Shown: one piece after another, positions 1 to 5,327 of the stretch
How positions within the stretch are numbered: position 1 is the first letter of the stretch
Layout of the letters: each line of letters starts with the position of its first letter
Source of the DNA: Deltaproteobacteria bacterium
GTDB taxonomy: Bacteria; Desulfobacterota; Desulfobacteria; Desulfobacterales; ETH-SRB1
DNA length: 8,029 nt
Assembly (NCBI GenBank): GCA_030627475.1
Contig: DAOURZ010000046.1
Location: 1-8,029 of the forward strand
Direction of reading: 5' to 3'
Notes under the pieces: model-generated
Seen by the model: the letters and a program-made list of their open reading frames with translations, nothing else
The model's database searches: none
Told to the model about the DNA's origin: nothing
Translations under genes and position numbers: made by a program

Positions 1-15
1 ATTACCTTCCATAGT

Positions 16-900
16 TCATATATCCGCTCCTGTTAATACGGATTCCTGAACAGTAGGTTCTTTTAACAGACCATATTTCGAAAAATCTATAAAAGTTCCG
101 CTACCCAGATCTTCCATTACAGGAATTTTATATTCTTTTCCAAGTTCAACCAGCTCCCATAAAGAAACATTGGCAGTAAAACCAACCACACTATAATTAC
201 TTGTATGGACCTTTAATAAAAGGCATGTATCACTTTCAACAGCGTTTTTATAATCTCTGATATAGGTACGATTTGTTGTTCCAACTTCCTTTAAAATTCC
301 ACCACTTTTTGTCATTACATCCGGTATTCTGAATGATCCACCGATTTCAACCAGCTCTCCTCTTGATACTATAACCTTTTTTTCTTTGGCGATTGTTTCC
401 AGGCAAAGGAGTACGGCAGCGGCATTGTTGTTTACAACCATTGCAGCTTCAGCACCGCTGATTTCACATAATATATCCTCAACCGCACTATATCGTGAAC
501 CGCGGATACCTTTTGACAGATCGAATTCAAGATTGGAATACCTGCCGGCTATTTCCAAAAGATTTTCAACAGCATCAGCCGGCAGCAATGATCTCCCTAA
601 ATTTGTGTGAACTATAATACCGGTTGCATTAATGGTACGCTTAAGATTCATTTGCATGATATTTTTTACGCTGTTTCCAACCTTTTCAAGCAATAGGCTA
701 ACATTCGGAGTTTCATCAGCTATCTCGTTGTTGCTATTAAGAATATCTGAGCGAAGAGCTTCAACAACAGAACGTGCTGAACGGACAAGAACCGATTTTG
801 GAATATTTGTAAAAAAAGGTTCATTCTTTGCATTTTCGAGAATAAAGTCAATGCCCGGAAGTCGTTTCAAAAGATTCTGTTGTTTTGTACTTAATTTCAT
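16..900 (-). CDS. selA: L-seryl-tRNA(Sec) selenium transferase (SelA), N-terminal two thirds, interrupted by in-frame TGA
   Basis: SelA is the PLP enzyme that converts seryl-tRNA(Sec) to selenocysteinyl-tRNA(Sec) in the cytoplasm, using selenophosphate. The 294 visible residues align in order with the family: an N-terminal tRNA-binding region (about 1-85), the block INATGIIVHTNLGRSLL (90-106), the glycine-rich VEIGGSFRIPDV (184-195), GTTNRT (207-212) and EDLGSG (263-268). The family is usually about 460 residues long. The PLP-binding lysine lies in a SGDKLLGGPQ block that should follow directly after residue 294, so it is not seen. Instead a TGA stands at 18..16. The next codons read T-M-E-G-N, where the family has roughly T-F-S-G-D, so the frame seems to continue past the stop. 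The start ATG (900..898) overlaps the amrA stop, and no strong ribosome site precedes it, which suggests translational coupling. The identity is firm. Whether the gene is broken or the TGA is an edge error is open. Confidence 0.9.
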   Translation of the reverse strand: MKLSTKQQNLLKRLPGIDFILENAKNEPFFTNIPKSVLVRSARSVVEALRSDILNSNNEIADETPNVSLLLEKVGNSVKNIMQMNLKRTINATGIIVHTNLGRSLLPADAVENLLEIAGRYSNLEFDLSKGIRGSRYSAVEDILCEISGAEAAMVVNNNAAAVLLCLETIAKEKKVIVSRGELVEIGGSFRIPDVMTKSGGILKEVGTTNRTYIRDYKNAVESDTCLLLKVHTSNYSVVGFTANVSLWELVELGKEYKIPVMEDLGSGTFIDFSKYGLLKEPTVQESVLTGADI

Positions 901-1502
901 TTTTTTTCATCAAAATATTGAACCTGGTAAGTTTTAACTTCCAGTTTATCATTTCGCCAGGCATCGGCTGACATCCCGGCCTTCATGCAGAGATGGCCAA
1001 GAAATTCTTCGGGCTTAGGCAGTTGCTTCCATACTTGTGGCAAAAAAGTTGCGTTGGCAAAGCCTTTCCGGATAATTACACCATCTACATTAACGCAAAG
1101 TTTTGCAATCAGATCGTCACCATCTTTGTATTCAAGAGGTTCCGGCGAGGTAAGAATGCTTACTTCTATGTTCACATGTTCCAGCTCTTCGGCTCTAAGA
1201 GGAGAAAACCGCGGATCATGAAATGCAGCGCTGATTGCATTAAGCCCGACCCCCTCTTTGACAGGTTCAGATGCAGTTATATTGCCAATGCAGCCTCTTA
1301 GCTGACCATTGATCTTTAAGGTAACAAATGTGCCAAAATGTTCCTGAAAACAATCTTCCTTAAGCGCTTGTTCTATAATTTTGGACTCGGCAGTGGCTAT
1401 TTTTTTGTCTGTTTTTTGCATAAGGGTGTGTCGCGCAAACCTTACCAGCGTTTGCCCCTGACTGTCAGAAAATTTGTGAACTTCTTTTTTTTTGTTTTCC
1501 AT
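897..1502 (-). CDS. amrA: AMMECR1-domain protein, AmmeMemoRadiSam system protein A
   Basis: This is a 201-residue AMMECR1-family protein. The diagnostic motif LRGCIG is at residues 68-73. It is followed by the family blocks HDPRFSPL (96-103), VNIEVSILTSPEPL (110-123), a hydrophobic VDGVIIRKG strand (139-147), ATFLPQVW (151-158) and a C-terminal FLGHLCMKAG (167-176). Members often occur with a Memo-like protein and a radical SAM enzyme (AmmeMemoRadiSam), and their chemistry is not settled. Neither partner is in this window. The start at 1502 is chosen because GGAG sits at 1514..1511, eight bases upstream, and because all recognisable homology begins after it. The frame stays open back to 1676, but that extension has no family similarity. 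The stop TGA (899..897) overlaps the selA ATG, so the two are probably one operon. Identity is confident; function is unknown. Confidence 0.9.
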   Translation of the reverse strand: MENKKKEVHKFSDSQGQTLVRFARHTLMQKTDKKIATAESKIIEQALKEDCFQEHFGTFVTLKINGQLRGCIGNITASEPVKEGVGLNAISAAFHDPRFSPLRAEELEHVNIEVSILTSPEPLEYKDGDDLIAKLCVNVDGVIIRKGFANATFLPQVWKQLPKPEEFLGHLCMKAGMSADAWRNDKLEVKTYQVQYFDEKK

Positions 1503-1786
1503 ATTCTTATCTCCATAAAATGCCATACCCCCTCTCCCCCACTCAAAGGCGATACACCATGGGCAATTAACTTGGATACTATAACTGGTCAAGTATTTCC
1601 TGTAAACCGTGAAAATTGAATCAGGGCGGGAACGGCCGCTCCGGAACAGTTCAGCAAGACCCTTGTGCTTAAACAATTGAATTGGCTTTCATCTCGACTG
1701 AGGCATCAAAAGAAACGGTTGGTCATGGATGTTATGGGATCCACTGAAATTGTGGCCTGAGATTTGAGGGGGTTTTGATTATTTCA
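1503..1786. other. Gene-free stretch upstream of amrA
   Basis: No convincing gene lies here on either strand. It holds the leader of the leftward amrA-selA operon. A weak sigma70-like pair can be read on the minus strand: TTGACC at 1592..1587 and TAATTG at 1569..1564, 17 bases apart. The -10 match is poor, so this is only a candidate. Nothing else structured stands out. Confidence 0.3.
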
Positions 1787-1918
1787 TTAAATTATAACGG
1801 CCTCATAGTCTGCGGATGATTTTCCAGTCCGCCTTTCACCCAGAATCACAATGTGTAAAGTTTTCCTTCCATAGAAATCCTTGTCTGAAGCTATGGCACC
1901 GTATTTAAAAGGATTCAT
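1787..1918 (-). pseudogene. Remnant of a P-loop (AAA-type) ATPase gene, N-terminal fragment with internal deletion
   Basis: From ATG at 1918 the frame encodes 43 residues. They begin MNPFKYGAIASDKDFYGRK and soon reach HIVILGERRTGKSS. The opening NPFKYG...F..R is typical of a widespread family of prokaryotic ATPases (archaeal-ATPase/AAA type). GERRTGKS fits the Walker A pattern GxxxxGKS. In that family the two blocks are separated by a longer segment, and several hundred residues follow the P-loop. Here the gap is shortened and the frame ends 11 codons after GKS starts (stop at 1789..1787). I infer a gene reduced by an internal and a 3' deletion. A good promoter remains upstream at 1953-1980. 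A functional micro-protein cannot be excluded, but no known protein of this size has this layout. Confidence 0.6.
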
Positions 1919-1938
1919 GAGTTTCTTTTTTTGGATTT

Positions 1939-1970
1939 TATACTCAATCTGTATAATACAGGTTAGTATA
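1939..1970. promoter_or_regulatory. Nested palindrome over the -10 box, likely operator
   Basis: The core CTGTAT-A-ATACAG (1949-1961) is a perfect inverted repeat. It is flanked by TATACT (1939-1944) and AGTATA (1965-1970), which are also inverted and almost share its centre. The -10 element of the leftward promoter lies within the core. This position suits a repressor binding site. The half-sites resemble SOS boxes, but the spacing CTG-N7-CAG is shorter than the CTG-N10-CAG of the LexA box, so the regulator is unknown. Confidence 0.45.
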
Positions 1971-1980
1971 AAAAAGTCAA
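1953..1980 (-). promoter_or_regulatory. Sigma70-type promoter upstream of the ATPase remnant
   Basis: On the minus strand TTGACT (1980..1975) and TATTAT (1958..1953) are separated by 16 bases; each differs from consensus at one position. The -10 box lies 34 bases before the ATG at 1918 and sits inside a palindrome (1939-1970). This is the best sigma70-like promoter in the window, although the gene it serves is decayed. Confidence 0.55.
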
Positions 1981-2065
1981 TCATAAGACTGGAAAAACAA
2001 AAAATATGACTGATTATTCAAACAGTTGACAGATATCAGTCATTTTGGGAGTTTTGTCTGTTGAC

Positions 2066-2087
2066 ACAAAGCAGCCTTCTGCTTTGT
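2066..2087. repeat. Perfect 9-bp hairpin
   Basis: ACAAAGCAG (2066-2074) and CTGCTTTGT (2079-2087) form a perfect stem around the loop CCTT. Neither strand has a U-run directly after it, so it is not a typical intrinsic terminator. It could be an RNA-processing or protein-binding site, or a trace of a mobile sequence. Confidence 0.5.
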
Positions 2088-2173
2088 TGTCTGAAAAAAT
2101 CATAAGAGTGTAACCAAAATAGAACAATGCCATTTTGATAATGGTTTTCCCTATTATGTGATGCAATTCGTTT

Positions 2174-2250
2174 GTAGGGGCAACCCCCTGTGGTTGCCCT
2201 TTATTTTGTGGTTGCATATTGTCAGGGCAGGCACAGGGGCCTGCCCCTAC
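2174..2250. repeat. Dispersed palindromic repeat element with two GC-rich hairpins
   Basis: The element is bounded by GTAGGGGC (2174-2181) and its inverse GCCCCTAC (2243-2250). Inside are two perfect 8-bp hairpins: GGGCAACC/GGTTGCCC (2178-2185 with 2192-2199) and GGGCAGGC/GCCTGCCC (2225-2232 with 2239-2246), each with a 6-base loop. Elements of this form (GTAGGGGC...GGGCAGGC...GCCCCTAC) recur between genes in many bacterial genomes, from general knowledge. It is much richer in GC than its surroundings. Open frames through it give GAGPCACP- and GQPQGVAPTN-like peptides, which are artefacts of the repeat. Confidence 0.7.
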
Positions 2251-2251
2251 G

Positions 2252-2409
2252 ATGGGATATTGCCGAATATATTGGGGCGTATTTTCCAGAGGTTCAATGA
2301 GCAGCGGTTTCAGGCTAATTGTGTCGCAACCTATGTCATATATGGCATAGGTATAAAATGTTATGTTATACCAGTAGGTAACCTCCCAATTATCCTTTTT
2401 TTCATGCCA
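2252..2409 (-). pseudogene. Possible decayed coding segment, unrecognised
   Basis: The minus strand is open in one frame from 2409 to the stop at 2014, but it runs through the repeat element and has no good start. The part before the repeat reads EVTYWYNITFYTYAIYDI and then LKPLLIEPLENTP, which looks more protein-like than random. An AAGGAG lies near 2433 and an ATG at 2405..2403 opens a short run in another frame, so a frameshifted gene start is conceivable. I do not recognise a family, and chance remains a serious alternative. Confidence 0.2.
2329..2352. promoter_or_regulatory. 24-bp near-perfect palindrome, candidate activator site
   Basis: ACCTATG (2329-2335) and CATAGGT (2346-2352) flank the inner palindrome CATATATG (2337-2344); only one T/G pair breaks the symmetry. 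A second inverted repeat, GGTATA/TATACC (2350-2355 with 2367-2372), overlaps its end. It lies about 190 bases upstream of the expected start site of the sigma54 promoter, within the range where sigma54 activators bind. The role is inferred from position. Confidence 0.35.
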
Positions 2410-2448
2410 TTAATGTCAGTCTGTTTTTCTCCTTAGAACAATTTGTAT

Positions 2449-2488
2449 CCAATAGATATCAATATTTTCTATAAATACCAATAGATAT
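2449..2488. repeat. Tandem pair of CCAATAGATAT direct repeats
   Basis: The 11-mer CCAATAGATAT occurs at 2449-2459 and 2478-2488, 29 bases apart, just upstream of the sigma54 promoter. It may be a protein-binding pair (activator or architectural protein). The region is AT-rich, so chance contributes. Confidence 0.3.
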
Positions 2489-2504
2489 ATATTCTTTTAT
2501 TTTT

Positions 2505-2520
2505 TGGCACATCTTTTGCA
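2505..2520 (+). promoter_or_regulatory. Sigma54 (RpoN) -24/-12 promoter
   Basis: TGGCAC (2505-2510), five bases, then TTGCA (2516-2520) matches the RpoN consensus TGGCAC-N5-TTGCW. The invariant GG is at 2506-2507 and GC at 2518-2519, with the required 10 bases between them. A start near 2531 would give a leader of about 130 bases containing the long hairpin at 2571-2633 before the receiver gene. Transcription would need an ATP-dependent enhancer-binding protein, which is not encoded here. The nearby palindrome at 2329-2352 is a candidate site for it. Confidence 0.7.
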
Positions 2521-2570
2521 TTGAAACAAATCAATTTATGCTGAATATTGTACTACATAAGGTTGTTCGG

Positions 2571-2633
2571 GAACGTGGACGAAATAACTTCTCCAACTGT
2601 GCATCCCCTTGGAGAAATATTTCGTTCACGTTC
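2571..2633. repeat. Long imperfect inverted repeat in the leader of the receiver gene
   Basis: The arms 2571-2596 and 2609-2633 pair over about 25 bases, with one substitution and a short bulge, around a 12-base loop. The outer ends read GAACGTGGACGAAATA and ATTTCGTTCACGTTC. The repeat lies 25 bases before the receiver start and inside the predicted sigma54 transcript. It could be a mobile palindromic element or an mRNA-stabilising or regulatory stem. The GGAACGTGG end recurs, inverted, at 3091-3099 and 7917-7925. Confidence 0.65.
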
Positions 2634-2658
2634 TCTATCGCCTATGAGAGTAATTTTT

Positions 2659-3069
2659 ATGGATATTCTACTTATTGATGATTTTTTTACTGCCGGGGCC
2701 GTTAAAAAAAGTATTGAGAAATTTGTGCGCAGTATAGAAACCGCTGATTCAGCCGAAGCTGCCTTAACAAAGGTTAAACACAATAACTTTGATCTGGTGC
2801 TGCTCAATATTTCTTCAAAAGCATTTGATGGCTGTGAATTAATTCAGCATCTTAAAAGAATATGCCAGGATATTAAGATTGTTACTATGACAGATTTAAA
2901 TTCTAGAGCACTGGAATTAAAAATCAGAAAGCAGGGCGTGCTTTTTTATATGATAAAGCCTTTTAACAAAAAAGTGCTGGAAGATATTGTAGATTATATT
3001 TCAAAGTCAAAAGAAAGATTGCAGATAGAGAGATTACAGAAATTTTATAATGAGTTGGCCAGGCTTTAA
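2659..3069 (+). CDS. Stand-alone receiver-domain protein with Asn in place of the phospho-acceptor Asp
   Basis: This 136-residue protein is a single CheY-like receiver with no output domain. The beta1 strand and acidic pair are DILLIDD (2-8). FDLVLLNISSKAFDG (44-58) is the beta3/phosphorylation region, IKIVTMTD (72-79) holds the switch Thr, and YMIKPF (97-102) holds the conserved Lys100. The residue where receivers carry the phosphorylated Asp is Asn50 (AAT), one base from GAT. The C-terminal helix (about 113-136) is charged and may form a short coil. The start at 2659 follows GAGAG (2646-2650) by eight bases. Longer in-frame starts run through the upstream hairpin and add no homology. It lies between a sigma54 promoter and tmcD, and regulators next to tmc genes are also known in Desulfovibrio. 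It probably acts by protein-protein contact without Asp phosphorylation. Partner unknown. Confidence 0.85.
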   Translation: MDILLIDDFFTAGAVKKSIEKFVRSIETADSAEAALTKVKHNNFDLVLLNISSKAFDGCELIQHLKRICQDIKIVTMTDLNSRALELKIRKQGVLFYMIKPFNKKVLEDIVDYISKSKERLQIERLQKFYNELARL

Positions 3070-3103
3070 GGAACATGGAAGTTGTTTCGGCCACGTTCCT
3101 TAA
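3066..3103. repeat. Hairpin overlapping the stop codon of the receiver gene
   Basis: TTAAGGAACATGG (3066-3078) pairs with CCACGTTCCTTAA (3091-3103) with a single A/C mismatch, around a 12-base loop. It includes the TAA stop at 3067-3069. No U-run follows, so it may be an mRNA 3'-end stabiliser or a small palindromic repeat related to the one at 2571-2633. Confidence 0.55.
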
Positions 3104-3129
3104 CTGAATACTGAGACACTTGCTTCTTG

Positions 3130-3152
3130 TCAGCCTCTGGCTGATATTTTTT
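3130..3152 (+). terminator. Intrinsic terminator between the receiver gene and tmcD
   Basis: TCAGCC (3130-3135) and GGCTGA (3139-3144) form a perfect 6-bp stem with the loop TCT, followed at once by TATTTTTT (3145-3152). This is a standard Rho-independent layout. It would end or attenuate transcripts from the sigma54 promoter, so tmcD may receive only readthrough or use another promoter in 3150-3200. I could not identify a strong one there. Confidence 0.65.
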
Positions 3153-3210
3153 GATGTACACTGTCGCCATATTTTTTATTAACAGATTAAATGATTTAGG
3201 AGGTTTTTAC

Positions 3211-4479
3211 ATGCTTAAGATTGAAAGCTGGGACTGGGAAAGCAAAGAAAAAATGCTTGCCGATACAGCGAAATGGAAAGACAAGTTTGAAGATGTCTGG
3301 GAGCCTTATATCAGTCCAGATGGTGAAAAGATAGCCTCTATTGTTAAAGTAGGGGAAGGAGAATTCAACATAGCTGTTAATGAAGGAACCTGGGAAGAAC
3401 CCTTTGAAAAGATCTGGTATTCCAGATTCAGCCCAGACAGCCGTTTGACAGCTCTTATAACAAAGGACATGGAATGGACAATGGCTGTGGATGGAAAGCC
3501 ATGGGAGCAAATGTATGAGTATATCTGGGATACCAAATTCAGCGATGATGGCAAGGTTATAGCCGCAACCACTAAGCTGGATAGCGTTTATGGGATAACA
3601 GTAAACGAAAAGACACTGGAATGTCCGGTTAATCTCGAAAGCATAGCAAGTTACGCAATAAGCTCTGATGGTAAAACATTGGCCGCAATTGCTCAAACAC
3701 TTCCACTTGGACAAGCTGATCTTGATGGATTTTTGAAAGGCACCTGGTCGGTCGTTGTAAACGGCAAGCCGTGGAAAGATAATTTTGTTGATATTTACGG
3801 CCTGGCGATCAGCAATGATGGCAAGAACGTTGCAGCAGAGTACAGAGCAGCTATTTGTGAATACGGCATTGTTGTTAACGGCAAGCCGTGGAACGAAAAA
3901 TTTGGCTGTACATGGGAGCCGGTATTTCATCCAAACAATAGCAATGAAATTACTACGCCGGTCAGGCAGGCAGGCCAGTGGTTTCTGGCAACAAACGGCA
4001 GAATTGTTTGGGACAAGGGTTTTGTCAGTCTCCTGTACCAAACATACAGTCCTGATGGTAACAATATTGCGGCAACAGTTGCTCCGCAGTTTGCCAAATG
4101 GACGGTTGCTGTTAATGGTCAACCCTGGGCAGCCACATTCAACGAATGTCTTTTACAACCATGTTTTAGCCCGGATGGCAGAAAAGTTGCGGTTATAGCA
4201 AAAGACAGCGGCAAATGGCTTCTTGTTGTTGATGGAACCGTGCTTGGAGAGGGCTATGATAATATTTGGCAGCCTGTATTCAGTCCCGGCGGCGACAAGG
4301 TAATATGCAAGGTAGAAAAAAACGGTAAGTACGCTGTTGCCGTTAACGGTAAAATTTGTGGGAACACTTATGAAGCGCTCTGGAATCCTGTTGTATCGCC
4401 AGATGGAACCAGAGTGATGATATGCGGTGTAGAAGACGGGAAATATTATCGCAAAGTGGTTCCGTTAAGCGATATATAA
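3211..4479 (+). CDS. tmcD: Tmc redox complex subunit TmcD, tryptophan-rich beta-propeller protein
   Basis: The 422-residue protein consists of about ten degenerate repeats of roughly 38-50 residues. Each has a core like P.FSPDG..VA, then GKW.VAVNGKPW, then F..IW. Clear SPDG-type turns occur in WEPYISPDG, YSRFSPDS, YQTYSPDG, QPCFSPDG and NPVVSPDG. This is the PD40/WD40-like beta-propeller pattern. There are 20 tryptophans (nearly 5%), which fits the description of TmcD as the tryptophan-rich subunit of the Tmc complex. No signal peptide or membrane segment is seen, so it is probably cytoplasmic, and no cofactor motif is visible. The start at 3211 follows AGGAGG (3198-3203) by seven bases; an in-frame ATG at 3151 lacks such a site. 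tmcC and tmcB follow on the same strand. TmcD's role in the complex is not established. The name rests on context plus the Trp-rich repeats. Confidence 0.78.
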   Translation: MLKIESWDWESKEKMLADTAKWKDKFEDVWEPYISPDGEKIASIVKVGEGEFNIAVNEGTWEEPFEKIWYSRFSPDSRLTALITKDMEWTMAVDGKPWEQMYEYIWDTKFSDDGKVIAATTKLDSVYGITVNEKTLECPVNLESIASYAISSDGKTLAAIAQTLPLGQADLDGFLKGTWSVVVNGKPWKDNFVDIYGLAISNDGKNVAAEYRAAICEYGIVVNGKPWNEKFGCTWEPVFHPNNSNEITTPVRQAGQWFLATNGRIVWDKGFVSLLYQTYSPDGNNIAATVAPQFAKWTVAVNGQPWAATFNECLLQPCFSPDGRKVAVIAKDSGKWLLVVDGTVLGEGYDNIWQPVFSPGGDKVICKVEKNGKYAVAVNGKICGNTYEALWNPVVSPDGTRVMICGVEDGKYYRKVVPLSDI

Positions 4480-4644
4480 AATTAAATTAGCGCCCTTCGG
4501 GCGGACTTTCTATAACCTATTGATTTAATGGTCGATAAAATGGAAATTCCTATACTATCAAGTTAATTGGTTAAAGTTTTTATTTAATCAAATAAATATA
4601 AAACTAAAAGTTTTGAATAATATTTTCAAAGAGGGGGAAAACAA
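4480..4644. other. tmcD-tmcC intergenic region with a small GC hairpin
   Basis: Twelve bases after the tmcD stop, CGCCC (4491-4495) and GGGCG (4499-4503) form a 5-bp stem with the loop TTC, followed by GACTTTC. The tail is weak, so it may be a partial terminator or a processing/stability element that lowers tmcCB relative to tmcD. The rest (4510-4630) is AT-rich with no clear promoter. A strong ribosome site, GAGGGGG (4631-4637), precedes tmcC. Confidence 0.45.
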
Positions 4645-5292
4645 ATGTATGAATTTGTCAGCGGACCGCTGGTATGGATAGCCTTTATAGTTTTTATCGG
4701 CGGAAGTTTGTATAGAATATATAACATGTTGTCTAGTTCTAAAAAGGAGAAGGTTGTGTTTCCGCATATGTCATTAAAACACAGCGTGGCTTCTCTTATA
4801 CACTGGACAATACCTTTTAATAATCAGTATATGCGACAACGACCAATTTTTACGATTATTTCTTTTGCTTTTCATATCTGTCTGATTATTGCTCCGATTT
4901 TTCTTTTAGCGCATGTAATTTTATGGGATGAATCATGGAATATGAGCTGGTTGACCATTCCGGACGCAGTAACCGACGGGATGACTATTATGGTCATTAT
5001 CGGGTGTATCTTTTTCTTATACAGAAGATTGACAGATCCTGTGGTACAAAATGTCACAGATAGTTCGGACTATCTTCTGCTGGCGATTACTGCTCTTCCA
5101 TTTATTACCGGCTTTATTGCATACCATCAATTATTTGCCTATAAAGCCATATTGATAATTCACATCCTTGCAGGTGAGATCATGCTGATAGCCATTCCTT
5201 TTACAAGGCTAAGCCACATGCTCTTCTTTGTTTTCACAAGAGCATATTTTGGAAGTGAACAAGGTCATGTAAAAAATTCAAAGGATTGGTAA
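4645..5292 (+). CDS. tmcC: Tmc complex membrane cytochrome b subunit TmcC
   Basis: This 215-residue membrane protein is of the NarI/DsrM-like cytochrome b type. About five hydrophobic segments are visible, at residues 6-26, 68-92, 112-126, 143-160 and 167-188. Histidines suited to bind b-type haems occur at 77 and 90 in the second segment and at 173 and 191 in the last. The 18-residue spacing of the last pair resembles that of the NarI ligands. In the known complex TmcC is the membrane anchor that carries electrons between the periplasmic cytochrome c3 TmcA and cytoplasmic TmcB, probably with quinone contact. The start has GAGGGGG seven bases upstream. tmcB begins 35 bases after its stop. Haem ligation is inferred from position only. 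Confidence 0.82.
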   Translation: MYEFVSGPLVWIAFIVFIGGSLYRIYNMLSSSKKEKVVFPHMSLKHSVASLIHWTIPFNNQYMRQRPIFTIISFAFHICLIIAPIFLLAHVILWDESWNMSWLTIPDAVTDGMTIMVIIGCIFFLYRRLTDPVVQNVTDSSDYLLLAITALPFITGFIAYHQLFAYKAILIIHILAGEIMLIAIPFTRLSHMLFFVFTRAYFGSEQGHVKNSKDW

Positions 5293-5327
5293 GAATTTAA
5301 CAGCAATACAATGTTAAGGAGAATATT

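Larger units (their letters stand above)
1985..2504. other. Gene-poor, structure-rich intergenic region
   Basis: No reading frame here is convincing as an intact gene. The stretch contains a strong hairpin (2066-2087), a two-hairpin repeat element (2174-2250), a 24-bp palindrome (2329-2352) and an 11-base direct repeat, CCAATAGATAT, at 2449-2459 and 2478-2488. A protein-like but unrecognised minus-strand segment lies at 2252-2409. The last 100 bases are very AT-rich and lead into a sigma54 promoter. Confidence 0.6.

Noticed and set aside
1503..1676. 58-residue upstream extension of the amrA frame
   Set aside because: It shows no AMMECR1 similarity, and a good ribosome site (GGAG, 8-base spacing) marks the start at 1502.
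1949..1961. LexA (SOS) box
   Set aside because: CTG and CAG are 7 bases apart, not 10, so it does not fit the classical site.
2014..2217. 67-codon minus-strand frame starting MQPQNKGQPQG
   Set aside because: Its start lies inside the dispersed repeat element, whose translation gives typical artefact peptides. No ribosome site is visible.
2158..2436. 92-codon plus-strand frame
   Set aside because: It runs through the repeat element and the palindromes, and has no ribosome site and no recognisable family.
2449..2488. CRISPR-like repeat
   Set aside because: There are only two 11-base copies in AT-rich sequence, with no array and no cas genes.
2548..2658. N-terminal extension of the receiver protein from a TTG codon
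   Set aside because: It would encode the long inverted repeat and adds no receiver homology. The ATG at 2659 has a suitably placed GAGAG.
3196..4122. Long minus-strand frame opposite tmcD
   Set aside because: It is the mirror of a repetitive, strongly supported coding region. It lacks a ribosome site and recognisable motifs.
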